Shown: in pieces, positions 31,363 to 40,098 of the stretch | Numbering within the stretch: position 1 is the stretch's first letter | Layout of the letters: every line of letters begins with the position of its first letter | From: DATATV01 sp035551355 | Lineage (GTDB): Bacteria; Actinomycetota; Actinomycetes; Mycobacteriales; Pseudonocardiaceae | Length of the DNA: 63,770 nucleotides | Reading direction: 5' to 3' | NCBI GenBank assembly: GCA_035551355.1 | Contig: DASZNF010000001.1 | Location: 1 to 63,770 of the forward strand | Translations under genes and position numbers: made by a program | The notes under the pieces: model-generated | The model's database searches: none | What the model saw: the letters and a program-made list of their open reading frames with translations, nothing else | Told to the model about the DNA's origin: nothing

Positions 31363-32907
31363 CTATCGGCCGAGCACGGCCATGGCCGCGTTGTGCCCGC
31401 CGAGGCCGCTGACCCCGCCGCCCCGGCGCGCGCCCGCCCCGCACAGCAGCACGTTGGGCACGTCGGTGCGCACGCCCCACGGATCGTCGGCGTTGTCGGC
31501 GAACGGCCAGGCCAGCTCGCCGTGGAAGATGTTGCCTGCGGGCAGGCCGAGCGAATCGGCCAGGTCCAGCGGGGTGCGCGCCTCCACGCAGGGTTTGCCG
31601 CTCTCGTCGGTGGCCAGGCAGGACTCGATCGGCTCGGCCAGGTACTCGTTCAGCCCGGCCAGATAGCCCTCGGCCAGCTCGTCGCGCAGTTCGGTGTTGC
31701 GGCCGCGGAACAGGCCGGCCGGCAGGTGCAGGCCGAACAGGGTCATGGTGTGCCAGCCCGCGGCGGCCAGTTCCGGGGCCAGGATGCTCGGATCGGACAG
31801 CGTGTGGCAGTACATCTCGCCGGGCAGCGGACTCGGGATGCGGCCGGCGGCGCTGTCGGCGTAGGCCGATTCCAGCTGGGTGTAGCTCTCGTCCAGGTGG
31901 AAGGTGCCGGCGAAGGCCAGCTTCGGGTCGATGCCGCTGCGCAGCTTGGGCAGCCGGGTGAGCACCATGTTCATCTTCAGCTGACAGCCCGGAGCCGACT
32001 CGGCCGGTGGCAAGCCGCGCAGCTCCGACAACACCGAGGGCGCCACCCCGGACAGCACCTGTCGCGCGGCCATGGTGTGCTCGGTTTCCCCTACGACGTA
32101 AGTGATCTCCGCGTCCTGGCCGTCCGCGTCGATCCGGCGCACGGTGGCCGAGGTGGTGATCCGCGCGCCCGCGGCCAGCGCGACCCGTTCCAGTTCCGCG
32201 GTCACCGCGCCCATCCCGCCCGCGGGCACCCGCCACTCCCCCGTGGCGTTGCCGATCACGTGGTAGAGGAAGCAGCGGTTGGCGGCCAGGCCCGCGTCGG
32301 CCAGCGAGGTGTGCGTGCCGATCAGCCCGTCGGTGGCCACCACGCCGCGCACCACGTCATCGGCGAACCGTTCCTCGATCGCCGCGCCCAGCGGCTGCTC
32401 GAACAGGTCCTGCCAGAGCCGTTCGCTGGTCGCCTTGACCACCAGCTCGCGCAGTTGCTCTCGGCTGGGCAACGGACCGAGCAGCGTCGGCGCCAGCACC
32501 CGGGCCAGGTCGGCCAGCTCGCCGTACCAGGCCGTCCACGCGCCGAACTCGGCGTCCGAGCCGGTCAGCGAGCGGAACGAGGACACCGTCGCCGCGCCCG
32601 CGTCCCGCTCGACCAGCAGCCCGTCGTCGCCGGCCGGGGTGTAGGAGGACACCGCCCGGGACCGCAGGGAGATCTTCAGGCCCAGCTCGCGGATGATCTG
32701 ATCGGGCAGCAGGCTGACCAGATAGGAGTAGCGGGACAGCCGCACCGGCACGCCGGGGAACGCCTCCGCGCTCACCGCCGCGCCACCCACGTGCGGCAGC
32801 TTTTCCAGCACCTGCACGGATTTCCCGGCGCGGGCCAGGTAGGCCGCCGCAACCAGGGCGTTGTGTCCGCCGCCGACAATCACCACGTCATAGGGGCTTT
32901 TGCGCAT
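31363..32907 (-). CDS. Phytoene-desaturase-like FAD oxidoreductase
   Basis: 514-residue flavoprotein of the COG1233 (carotenoid desaturase/isomerase, PYROXD2-like) group. N-terminal FAD motif DVVIVGGGHNALVAAAYLARAG at residues 7-28, LPHVGGAAVSAEAFPG next, and C-terminal LLCGAGARRGGGVSGLGGHNAAMAVL, the second FAD contact. No other carotenoid gene (crtE, crtB, crtY) is present, so a carotenoid role is not supported; substrate unknown. ATG 32907. Runs in the same direction as the two-component system upstream with a 49-nt gap. Confidence 0.85.
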   Translation of the reverse strand: MRKSPYDVVIVGGGHNALVAAAYLARAGKSVQVLEKLPHVGGAAVSAEAFPGVPVRLSRYSYLVSLLPDQIIRELGLKISLRSRAVSSYTPAGDDGLLVERDAGAATVSSFRSLTGSDAEFGAWTAWYGELADLARVLAPTLLGPLPSREQLRELVVKATSERLWQDLFEQPLGAAIEERFADDVVRGVVATDGLIGTHTSLADAGLAANRCFLYHVIGNATGEWRVPAGGMGAVTAELERVALAAGARITTSATVRRIDADGQDAEITYVVGETEHTMAARQVLSGVAPSVLSELRGLPPAESAPGCQLKMNMVLTRLPKLRSGIDPKLAFAGTFHLDESYTQLESAYADSAAGRIPSPLPGEMYCHTLSDPSILAPELAAAGWHTMTLFGLHLPAGLFRGRNTELRDELAEGYLAGLNEYLAEPIESCLATDESGKPCVEARTPLDLADSLGLPAGNIFHGELAWPFADNADDPWGVRTDVPNVLLCGAGARRGGGVSGLGGHNAAMAVLGR

Positions 32908-32956
32908 CCACCGACGGTAACCCGGGGAGGGCCGTCGGGGCAGCCCGAAACAGTGC

Positions 32957-34321
32957 TCAGGCCGAGGGCCAGCGGCTGAACTTGGCGGACTGCGCGCCGA
33001 CCGCGCGGGCCAGCGGACCGCCGGTGGGCGCCGGCCGGGTCGCGCGCTGCCTGCTGCCCGCGGGCGGGGTGGGCGCGGTGCGCAGCGCGGGCAGTCGCAC
33101 GGTGAATTCCGCGCCGTGGCCTGGTTTTCCGGTCGCGGTGATGCTGCCGTGGTGGTTGTCCACCACCTCGCGCACCAGGGCCAGCCCGAGCCCGAACCGC
33201 CGGCCGCGCCCGGCGCCGCCCCGGGCGAACCGCTCGAAGATCCGCTCCGCGTCCTGCGTGTCGAAGCCGACTCCGTTGTCCCGCACGGAAAGCCGGATCG
33301 TGCCGCGGTCCGGCGCGGCCAGCGACACCAGGATCTCCCCGCCCGGCGGGGTGTGCCCGATCGCGTTGTCCAGCAACGCCGACACCACCCGGCGCAGCGC
33401 CGAGGGAATCCCGGCCACCTCGTACTCCCCGGGCTCCCGGGACATCCGCACGGTCAGTCCGAGGGCCTGCGCCCGCTCGGTCTCCGCGTCCACCGCCTGG
33501 GCCACGACCACGGCCAGGTCCATCGGGTCCAGCCGGCGCGGGCCGTTGGTCAGCTGGGTGGACAGCAGCAGATCCTCCACCACGTCGCCGAGCTGGCGGG
33601 TGCCCGACATCAGCCGGTCCAGTTCCACGTCCAGCTCGGCCGGAGCCAGTTCACCCCGGCGGGCCCGGCGGACCAGCAGCTGGGTGCGGGTGTGCAGCTG
33701 GGTCAGCGGGGTGCGCAGCTCGTGGCTGGCGTCGGCGACGAACCGGCGCTGGCGGCCCAGCGCCGCGGCCACCGGGGCCATCGCCCGCCTGGACAGCGCC
33801 CCGCCGCCGATCACCGCGCCGAGCAGGCCGACCGCCTCGGCCAGGGCGAGGGCCAGCACCAGGTCCTCGCGGTCGGCGGCCTGGAACCGGGTGTCGTAGG
33901 CGACCTGCACGGTGTCCGCGCCCCGGCGCTGGGTGAGCAGTTCGTAGGTGGTGCCGCCGAGTTTCGCGCTGGTCCGCACCGCTCCGCCGCCTGCGGCGAC
34001 CTGGGCCAGGGTGGAGCGGATGGGCAGGTAGCCGGGAGTGCCCGGCGAACTGGTCAGCTTGCCCGCCTGGTCCACGGTCAGCCACACGCAGCCGGGCGTG
34101 CTGGTCACCGTGCCGTGGTCGGCGGTGAACTCCAGATCGCGCTGCACGTCCCGGGACTGCCCGGCCAGCATCACCAGGTACACCACGCCACCGGTGAAGC
34201 CGATGACCAGGGTCATCACCACCGCGATGCGGATGCTGATGGACCGCCGGGCCCGGCGCAGCGCCTGCTGCTCGCTGTCCCGCGGCCCACCGCGCTCATC
34301 CCTCCGCAACGACACGCGCAC
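32957..34321 (-). CDS. Sensor histidine kinase
   Basis: 454-residue membrane kinase. Basic N-terminus, membrane segment (about residues 31-53), extracytoplasmic sensor of about 95 residues, second membrane segment (LVLALALAEAVGLLGAVIGGGA), HisKA box FVADASHELRTPLTQLH, N-box LLDNAIGHTPPGG, G1 DNGVGFD and G2 FGLGLALVREVVDNHHG. No clear HAMP domain. The C-terminal 50 residues are basic and proline-rich. GTG 34321 comes directly after the regulator's TAG stop (34322-34324) with no gap, so the two are coupled. Confidence 0.92.
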   Translation of the reverse strand: MRVSLRRDERGGPRDSEQQALRRARRSISIRIAVVMTLVIGFTGGVVYLVMLAGQSRDVQRDLEFTADHGTVTSTPGCVWLTVDQAGKLTSSPGTPGYLPIRSTLAQVAAGGGAVRTSAKLGGTTYELLTQRRGADTVQVAYDTRFQAADREDLVLALALAEAVGLLGAVIGGGALSRRAMAPVAAALGRQRRFVADASHELRTPLTQLHTRTQLLVRRARRGELAPAELDVELDRLMSGTRQLGDVVEDLLLSTQLTNGPRRLDPMDLAVVVAQAVDAETERAQALGLTVRMSREPGEYEVAGIPSALRRVVSALLDNAIGHTPPGGEILVSLAAPDRGTIRLSVRDNGVGFDTQDAERIFERFARGGAGRGRRFGLGLALVREVVDNHHGSITATGKPGHGAEFTVRLPALRTAPTPPAGSRQRATRPAPTGGPLARAVGAQSAKFSRWPSA

Positions 34322-35014
34322 CTAACCGACCCCGATCTGGTAGCCCAGCCCGTGCACGGTGCGGATCACCTGCCGGCCCAGCTTGCGCCGCAGGTAGTAC
34401 ACGTAGGTGTCCACAATGGACTCCGCCGACGCGTCGGCGAACACCCGGGCCCGCAGATCCGCCCGCTGGTACACGGTTTTCGGCTTGGCCGCCAGCACCC
34501 GCAGAAGTTCGAACTCCCGCCCGGACAGCGCCACCCGGACGCCCTCGGGCAGGGTCACCTCGCGCTGGCGCAGATCCAGCTGGCCGACGCCGACCGGCAG
34601 CAGTTCGGCCTCGTCCAGGTGCCTGCGGTGCAGCGCGCGCACCCGGGCCAGCAGCTCGTCCACCTCGAACGGCTTGACCAGGTAGTCGTCCGCGCCCGAG
34701 TCCAGCCCGGTGACCCGGTCGACCAGCCGGCCCAGCGCGGTCAGCACCAGAATCCGGGCCACCACACCGGAACGGCGCAGCCGCTGGATCAGGTCCACCC
34801 CGTCGATGGCGGGCAGCCCACGGTCGATGATCAGCACGTCGTAGTGACGGGACAGGCCGAGGTGCAGCCCCCGCTGCCCGTCGTAGGCCAGGTCGACCTG
34901 GTAGCCCTCACCCTCGAACAGCTCGGCCAGCATCCCCGCGGTGTCCTGATCGTCCTCCACGACCAGCACACGCACCGGCCCGCCCGACTGCTGCGCGTGT
35001 TCGGGTGCTGACAT
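34322..35014 (-). CDS. OmpR-family response regulator
   Basis: 230 residues from ATG 35014 (234 if 35026 is used). Receiver: VLVVEDDQDTAGML, phospho-acceptor Asp in LIIDRGLPAIDG, VLTALG and YLVKPFEVDELLARV. DNA-binding winged helix: VALSGREFELLRVLAAKPKTV ... DTYVYYLRRKLG and VRTVHGLGYQIG. The Asp context (DRGLP) matches MprA/TcrA-type actinobacterial regulators. Partner of the kinase immediately downstream. Neither start has a strong ribosome site. Confidence 0.92.
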   Translation of the reverse strand: MSAPEHAQQSGGPVRVLVVEDDQDTAGMLAELFEGEGYQVDLAYDGQRGLHLGLSRHYDVLIIDRGLPAIDGVDLIQRLRRSGVVARILVLTALGRLVDRVTGLDSGADDYLVKPFEVDELLARVRALHRRHLDEAELLPVGVGQLDLRQREVTLPEGVRVALSGREFELLRVLAAKPKTVYQRADLRARVFADASAESIVDTYVYYLRRKLGRQVIRTVHGLGYQIGVG

Positions 35015-35086
35015 CACGTGCAACATGCTCGCAGTATGCGCGGCGAGCTGTCAGACCCGTGTAGCGAATTTGGGGCAATTCACAGG

Positions 35087-35099
35087 TATAAGTGATGGA
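35087..35099 (+). promoter_or_regulatory. -10 element of a probable leaderless SDR gene
   Basis: TATAAG at 35087-35092 sits 6 nt upstream of ATG 35099 (with a further in-phase-shifted ATG at 35095), the same geometry as the ArsR promoter at 22138. There is no ribosome site before the gene. The -35 box is not clear. Confidence 0.5.
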
Positions 35100-35845
35100 T
35101 GACTGGAGTGGTGATCATTACCGGCGGTAGCCGGGGCATCGGCGCGGCCACGGCGGAACTGCTGGCCGGGCAAGGCTGGTCACCGTGCGTGAGCTACCGG
35201 GACCGGGCGGACGCGGCCGAGGAGGTGGTCGCGCGGTGCCAGGCCATCGGCGCCAAGGCCTCAGCGATGCGCGCGGACGTCTCGGTCGAGGACGATGTGC
35301 TGCGGCTGTTCCGCGCCGCCGAGGACGAGCTGGGTCCGGTGCGCGCGCTGGTGAACAACGCGGGCATCGTGGCCCCCAGGTCCCGGGTCGCCGACTTCAC
35401 GGCCGAGCGGCTCGACCGGATGTTCGGGGTGAACGTGCTGGGCCCGCTGCTGTGCGCGCGGGAGGCGGTGCGCCGGTTGTCCACCGCGTCGGGCGGGCCG
35501 GGCGGGTCGATCGTGAACGTGTCCTCCCGGGCGTCCGAGCTGGGTGGGTCCGGCGAGTACGTGGACTACGCCGCTTCCAAGGCGGCGGTGGACACGTTCA
35601 CCGTGGGCCTGGCCAAGGAGGTCGCGCAGGAGGGCATCCGGGTCAACGCGGTGCGGCCCGGGCTGATCGACACCGAGATCCACGCCAGCGGTGGGCAGCC
35701 CGACCGGATCGAGCGGGTGAAGGCGGTGGTGCCGATGGGGCGGGCCGGGCAGCCGCTGGAGATCGCCGAGGCCATCGCCTGGCTGCTGTCCGACCGGGCG
35801 TCCTATGTGACCGGCGCCCTGCTGGACGTGGGCGGCGGCCGGTAG
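35099..35845 (+). CDS. Short-chain dehydrogenase/reductase (FabG-like)
   Basis: 248-residue classical SDR: cofactor motif VIITGGSRGIGAATAELLAGQG, NNAGIV, catalytic Ser in NVSSRAS, catalytic YxxxK in YVDYAASKAAVD, PG segment VRPGLIDTEI and C-terminal DVGGGR. The residue after the second strand (SYRDRADA) favours NADP(H). Close to glucose-dehydrogenase/3-oxoacyl-ACP-reductase-like SDRs, but not part of a fatty acid locus. Single gene, divergent from the two-component operon. Confidence 0.88.
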   Translation: MTGVVIITGGSRGIGAATAELLAGQGWSPCVSYRDRADAAEEVVARCQAIGAKASAMRADVSVEDDVLRLFRAAEDELGPVRALVNNAGIVAPRSRVADFTAERLDRMFGVNVLGPLLCAREAVRRLSTASGGPGGSIVNVSSRASELGGSGEYVDYAASKAAVDTFTVGLAKEVAQEGIRVNAVRPGLIDTEIHASGGQPDRIERVKAVVPMGRAGQPLEIAEAIAWLLSDRASYVTGALLDVGGGR

Positions 35846-35864
35846 GTCAACCTGGTCCCGTGCC

Positions 35865-35902
35865 GCCGGTCCGCGCTCCGCCGCGGCGAAGCGCGGACCG
35901 GC
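35865..35902. terminator. Bidirectional terminator hairpin
   Basis: Perfect 13-bp stem GCCGGTCCGCGCT (35865-35877) with AGCGCGGACCGGC (35890-35902), 12-nt loop, between the convergent SDR gene and the secreted protein gene. Confidence 0.88.
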
Positions 35903-35918
35903 ACTGGTCACCGGGAGA

Positions 35919-37046
35919 TCAGCCGCGTGGGCGGCTGGGCAGGCCGGACTGCGGCCCCGAGTAGATCTGGTTCCCGCACCGGTCGAACACGGTTACGGTG
36001 GCCTCGGCCAGGTCGGGGACGCTCGCGCCGAAGGTCGAGCCAACCAGGCTCGCCTCGGTGGTGCCAGCGGGCGTGCTGAACTCCACCCGGCCCACGTTCG
36101 GCGCGGCCAGGCCCGCGATCACCGCGGGGCCGGCCTGGCTGTCCCGGTAGACCACATCCAGCGGCACCGCGGTGTTCTCCGGCGCCGACGACCCGGCGAA
36201 CCAGAATCCGTCCGCGTAGTCGGGTTTGGTGAGGCACACCGAGACCTCGCTGGCGTTGGTGGTGATCACCAGGTGGGTGCCGGTGCCGTTGTCCACCACC
36301 GCGCCCGGCCGCCAGCTGGCCTGGTCCAGGACCGGGCCGACCTGCGCGGTCACCGTGTCCAGGCAGGACTGCAGCGCCCGGCCCGCTGGTGACCGGCGAT
36401 CGGCCGGTTGCGGCCGGTCGACCAGGAACACCAGGGGCGCCGGGGTCTGCACCGGCTGACCACCGTCGAGCTGGCCGAACGAGCTCACCGCGACCGTGCT
36501 GTGTTCGAAACCGTGCGGGTAGCCGTGCGCCACGAACATCCCGTCGCCCAGTCCGTTTCCGGAGAACGCGGTGGCGTCGACCGTGGCCGCGCCGGTGGTG
36601 ATGGCCGCGCTCAGACCGGTGGTGGTGCTGGTGACTCCGGCCAGCACCCCGTCGTCGCTGCCCAGCAGCGCGATGGCCAGCGTGCCGTCCGGCAGCGTGC
36701 TGGGCAGATTCGGGTCGGACACGCTGACCGAGGTCGGGGTGGTCTCGCAGAACACCGGCTTGCCGTCGGCGCGCGCCGCGGTCACCATCCGGCCGGTGCC
36801 CTGGGCGTCCGGCGTGGTGTCGGCCGACTGGAACTGCGCCACCCAGGTGGAGATGTCCGGGTAGACCGCGGTGTACCCGGTGGCCTGGATGGCCGCCCAG
36901 CAGCGGTCCAGGTCCTGCTGCGGGGTCGGTGTGGTGGTCGTGGTCGCCGCCGAGGCGGTTGCGGGCAGGGCGATCAGCACGCTTCCGACGGCCAGGGCGG
37001 CGGCCAGCCCGGCGCGTCTGACTACGGGTGACAGGGTTGGTGACAC
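35919..37046 (-). CDS. Secreted protein of unknown function
   Basis: 375 residues. Signal peptide VSPTLSPVVRRAGLAAALAVG... followed by ALPATASA-A. The mature part has no domain I can name; features are paired cysteines (DRCWAAIQ, VFCETT, QSCLDTV, VSVCLTK, FDRCGNQ), FSGNGLGDGMFVAHGYPHGFEH and a short Thr-rich N-terminal linker. Start is GTG 37046, which has GGGGGAA 7 nt upstream; ATG 37070 and the longer 37205 reading lack one. Exported to the envelope or medium. Shares a terminator with the SDR gene. Confidence 0.72.
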   Translation of the reverse strand: MSPTLSPVVRRAGLAAALAVGSVLIALPATASAATTTTTPTPQQDLDRCWAAIQATGYTAVYPDISTWVAQFQSADTTPDAQGTGRMVTAARADGKPVFCETTPTSVSVSDPNLPSTLPDGTLAIALLGSDDGVLAGVTSTTTGLSAAITTGAATVDATAFSGNGLGDGMFVAHGYPHGFEHSTVAVSSFGQLDGGQPVQTPAPLVFLVDRPQPADRRSPAGRALQSCLDTVTAQVGPVLDQASWRPGAVVDNGTGTHLVITTNASEVSVCLTKPDYADGFWFAGSSAPENTAVPLDVVYRDSQAGPAVIAGLAAPNVGRVEFSTPAGTTEASLVGSTFGASVPDLAEATVTVFDRCGNQIYSGPQSGLPSRPRG

Positions 37047-37220
37047 GATGATTCCCCCAAGATTCGGCATGAACGAGAACGCACGAAGAAATCGGCCCGG
37101 CCGAGCACGGAATCTGTTTCCGCGCAACCGATCGGCCGCCCGTCCACTAGTCGTCGGAGCGCCGGTCGCGGTTGCCCCAACCACCTCGTATGTGATGGCG
37201 ATCACATAGGCTGGATGCGG

Positions 37221-38060
37221 TCAGCCGACCAGGGACTGGGTGCCGAGCACGGACAGCAGGGCGAAGCGTTCGGCGTCCTCGGTACCCGGTTCGACGCTGT
37301 AGACCATGATCCGCAGATCGTTGCCGGTGACCATGAGGACGTCGCAGTCCACGGTCAGCGCGCCGATCTGCGGATGATCGATGATCTTGCGGTTGCCCTC
37401 CTGGTGGCCAAGCACCCCGGATTCCCACAGCTGCGCGAACCTCGGACTCCGCGCGCGCAGTTCGGCGATCAGCCGGCGCAACTGCGGATCGGCCGGGTAG
37501 CGGGTGGCGGTGGCACGCAGATCGCCGACCATGCTGGCCTCGAACGCGCTCCGTTCGGCCGGTTCGAGCCGAGCCCGGCTGCCCGGGCCGACCAGGTTGC
37601 GCCACACCGCGTTGCGCTCCAGCCCGCGCCAGCCGGACGGATCGCCCATCAGCGCGCCGTACAACGGGTTGGCCAGCAACAGGTTCCAGGCCGCGTCGTA
37701 CACGCCGAAGGCGGCGCCGGCCAGCCGGTCCAGCAGGCGCTGCACACTGGGCGGGATGTAGCCGGACACTCGTTCGGGGCCCGGCGGCGCCAGCCCGGCC
37801 AGCCGGAACAGGTGATCACGTTCCTCGGTGGACAGTCGCAGCGCCCGGCCGAGAGCCTCAACCACCTGGGCCGAGGGGTTGGTGGCCCGACCCTGTTCCA
37901 GCCGGGTCACGTAGTCCACCGAGATGCCGGCCAGCTGGGCCAGTTCCTCCCGGCGCAGCCCGGCCGCGCGCCGGTGTCCGTGCGCCGGCAGTCCGGCCGC
38001 CTCCGGCGCGACCCGGTCCCGCCAGCGGCGCACCGCCTGCCCGAACTCCGTCGCCGTCAC
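37221..38060 (-). CDS. XRE-family regulator with MmyB-like ligand domain
   Basis: 279 residues. Helix-turn-helix RRAAGLRREELAQLAGISVDYVTRLEQGRATNPS (residues about 30-63, read in parts), then the PAS-like MmyB ligand-binding region (YDAAWNLLLANPLYGALMGDPS; RNLVWRNL-like NAVWRNLVGPG; RSPRFAQLWESGVLGHQEG). The GLRREELA and WESG/RF patterns are hallmarks of this actinobacterial family. GTG 38060 with GAGGGAGT adjacent. Divergent from an SDR gene across a 101-bp gap that holds a perfect palindrome, the usual arrangement for this family. Confidence 0.92.
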   Translation of the reverse strand: MTATEFGQAVRRWRDRVAPEAAGLPAHGHRRAAGLRREELAQLAGISVDYVTRLEQGRATNPSAQVVEALGRALRLSTEERDHLFRLAGLAPPGPERVSGYIPPSVQRLLDRLAGAAFGVYDAAWNLLLANPLYGALMGDPSGWRGLERNAVWRNLVGPGSRARLEPAERSAFEASMVGDLRATATRYPADPQLRRLIAELRARSPRFAQLWESGVLGHQEGNRKIIDHPQIGALTVDCDVLMVTGNDLRIMVYSVEPGTEDAERFALLSVLGTQSLVG

Positions 38061-38092
38061 TCCCTCAGTGTGCCGGGCGCGGGCCCGATCTG

Positions 38093-38113
38093 CCTGGGAC
38101 TGTCAGTCCCAGG
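38093..38113. promoter_or_regulatory. 21-bp perfect palindrome between divergent XRE and SDR genes
   Basis: Arms CCTGGGACTG (38093-38102) and CAGTCCCAGG (38104-38113) around a single T. It lies 48 nt before the SDR start and 32 nt before the XRE start. This is a strong candidate operator for the MmyB-like protein on both promoters. Confidence 0.85.
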
Positions 38114-38161
38114 AAAGCCGGACCACTGGCAGGCGCGGCGCAGCGGACGCAACCTTGAGCC

Positions 38162-38872
38162 ATGACGACGACACTGATCACCGGAGCGAACAAGGGCCTT
38201 GGCTACGAGACCGCCCGCCGGCTGCTGGCCGAGGGCCACACCGTGTACCTGGGCGCGCGAGACGCCGAGCGGGGTCGGAAGGCCGCCGCCGAGCTGGGCG
38301 CGAAACTGCTGGTGCTGGACGTGACCGATGACGCCTCGGTCGCGGCCGCGGCCAAGACGGTCGAGGCCGAGGGCGGGCTGGACGTGCTGATCAACAACGC
38401 GGGCATCGAGGGCCGCACCGCGGACGGCGGGATCATCGGCGCGGCCGACGTGACCGGCGGGGACATGCGAACCCTGTTCGACACCAACGTGTTCGGCCCG
38501 GTACGGATGCTGCACGCCTTCCTGCCGTTGCTGCGCCGCTCGGCCAACCCGGTGGTGGTCAACCTGAGCAGCGGGCTGGCCTCGCTCAAGGGTGCGGCCC
38601 CCGGACCGGACCGGCCCGGCTTTCCCTACCCGGGTGTGGCCTACCCGGCGTCCAAGACGGCGGTGAACATGGTGACCATCCAGTTCGCCAAGGCGTTCCC
38701 GGACGTCCGGATCAACGCGGTGGAACCGGGCTACACCAAGACCGATCTCAACGCCAACACCGGAACCCAGACCGTCGAGGAGGGCGCGGAGGTCATCGTG
38801 CGGGCCGCACTGCTTGACCAGGACGGGCCGACCGGCACCTACTTCGACCGCAACGGCCAGCTGCCCTGGTGA
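38162..38872 (+). CDS. Short-chain dehydrogenase controlled by the MmyB-like regulator
   Basis: 236-residue SDR: TLITGANKGLGYETARRLLAEG, INNAGIEG, VNLSSGLAS (catalytic Ser) and YPASKTAVNMV; the catalytic Tyr is in VAYPASK. Resembles the carbonyl-reductase-like SDRs usually found divergent to MmyB-like regulators. ATG 38162. The 3' end is 4 nt from the convergent pcaR gene. Confidence 0.9.
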   Translation: MTTTLITGANKGLGYETARRLLAEGHTVYLGARDAERGRKAAAELGAKLLVLDVTDDASVAAAAKTVEAEGGLDVLINNAGIEGRTADGGIIGAADVTGGDMRTLFDTNVFGPVRMLHAFLPLLRRSANPVVVNLSSGLASLKGAAPGPDRPGFPYPGVAYPASKTAVNMVTIQFAKAFPDVRINAVEPGYTKTDLNANTGTQTVEEGAEVIVRAALLDQDGPTGTYFDRNGQLPW

Positions 38873-38876
38873 CTGC

Positions 38877-39686
38877 TCAGCGCGCGGCCAGGTGCCGGGT
38901 GGCGCGCAGGTCGGACTCGATGGCCGCGGCGGTGGCCAGAAGCGGCGGCAGGATGGTGTCGCGGACCGAGTCGGGGGTGGTGCGCGAGGCGTGCGTGGAC
39001 ACGTTCATCGCGGCCACCACCCGGCCGGCCCGGTCCCGGATGGGCACCGCGACCGAGCGCAGTCCGGCCTCCAGTTCCTGGTCCACCAACGCCCAGCCCT
39101 GGGTGCGCACCGTGGCCAGTTCGGCCCGCAACTGCTGGGGCGAGGTGATGGTGTGCGAGGTGAGGGGTTCCAGCCGCACACTGTCCACATAGGATTCGAA
39201 CGGGGCCGCGTCCAGATCGGCCAGCAGCACGTGCCCCATGGAGGTCGCGTAGGCCGGGAACCGGGTGCCGACGTTGATCGACACGGTCATGATCCGGGAC
39301 ACCGGAACCCGGGCCACGTAAACGATATCGGACCCGTCGAGCACGGACACCGAGCTGGATTCGCGCACCTCGGCCGACAGCGCTTCCAGATGCGGCAACG
39401 CGATCTCCGGCAGGGACAGCCCGGACAGGTAGGCGTAGCCCAGTTCCAGCACGCGCGCAGTGAGGGAGAAGAACTTGCCGTCGGTGCGCACGTAACCGAG
39501 ATCGGTCAGGGTGAGCAGGAACCGCCTCGCCGCCGCCCGGGTCAGCCCGGTCGCCCTTGCCACGTCGGACAGGGTCAGTTCCGGGCGGTCCGCGGCGAAG
39601 CAGCGGATCACCGCGAGGCCGCGCTCCAGCGACTGGACGTGGTACGCGCCGCGCGCGCCGTCCTCGGTGTCCGGCCTCGCGTTCAC
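38877..39686 (-). CDS. pcaR: IclR-family regulator of the protocatechuate operon
   Basis: 269 residues: N-terminal winged helix (VQSLERGLAVIRCFAADRPELTLSDVARATGLTRAAARRFLLTL, in parts) and IclR effector domain (GTRFPAYATSMGHVLLADL; VAAMNVSTHASR). Strongly PcaR/PobR-like. GTG 39686, 4 nt after the pcaC stop, so it is the last gene of the pca operon and is made together with the enzymes it should control. The effector is probably beta-ketoadipate or protocatechuate, by family precedent. The likely operator is at 46347-46380. Confidence 0.9.
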   Translation of the reverse strand: MNARPDTEDGARGAYHVQSLERGLAVIRCFAADRPELTLSDVARATGLTRAAARRFLLTLTDLGYVRTDGKFFSLTARVLELGYAYLSGLSLPEIALPHLEALSAEVRESSSVSVLDGSDIVYVARVPVSRIMTVSINVGTRFPAYATSMGHVLLADLDAAPFESYVDSVRLEPLTSHTITSPQQLRAELATVRTQGWALVDQELEAGLRSVAVPIRDRAGRVVAAMNVSTHASRTTPDSVRDTILPPLLATAAAIESDLRATRHLAAR

Positions 39687-39690
39687 CGGG

Positions 39691-40098
39691 TCACCCGCTC
39701 TCGTCCGGTTTCGCGGCCAGCGGTTCGCCCAGCTCGGCCAGGGTCTTCTGGGCCACGGCGAACGCCATGTTGGCCGCGGGCACTCCCGCGTACACGCCGG
39801 TGTGCAACAGCACCTCGCCGATCTCCTCGGCGGTCAGGCCGTTGTTGCGCGCGGCCCGCACGTGCATGGCCAGCTCCTCGTGGCAGTGCAACGCGGTCAG
39901 CACGGCCAGCGTGACGCAGCTGCGGGTGCGCCGGTCCAGTCCGGGCCGGGTCCACACCCCGCCCCAGGCCGCCTCGGTGATGTACTCCTGGAACGGCCGG
40001 GTGAACTCGGTGGTGCGGTCCACCGCGCGGTCCACGTGCGCGTCGCCGAGCACCTCGCGACGCACCGCCATGCCTGCCTGCCTGTCCAGATCGCTCAC
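39691..40098 (-). CDS. pcaC: 4-carboxymuconolactone decarboxylase
   Basis: 135-residue AhpD-fold enzyme converting 4-carboxymuconolactone to beta-ketoadipate enol-lactone. FTRPFQEYITEAAWGGVWTRPGLDRRTRSCVTLAVLTAL, in parts, and ALHCHEELAMHVRAARNNGLTAEEIGEVLLHTGVYAGVPAANMAF are typical. GTG 40098 overlaps the pcaD stop (GTGA). In many actinobacteria pcaD and pcaC are fused as pcaL; here they are separate. Confidence 0.95.
   Translation of the reverse strand: MSDLDRQAGMAVRREVLGDAHVDRAVDRTTEFTRPFQEYITEAAWGGVWTRPGLDRRTRSCVTLAVLTALHCHEELAMHVRAARNNGLTAEEIGEVLLHTGVYAGVPAANMAFAVAQKTLAELGEPLAAKPDESG

Noticed and set aside
31363..32907. Carotenoid biosynthesis locus
   Set aside because: Only one desaturase-like protein, with no crtE/crtB/crtY neighbours; COG1233 proteins have many other roles.
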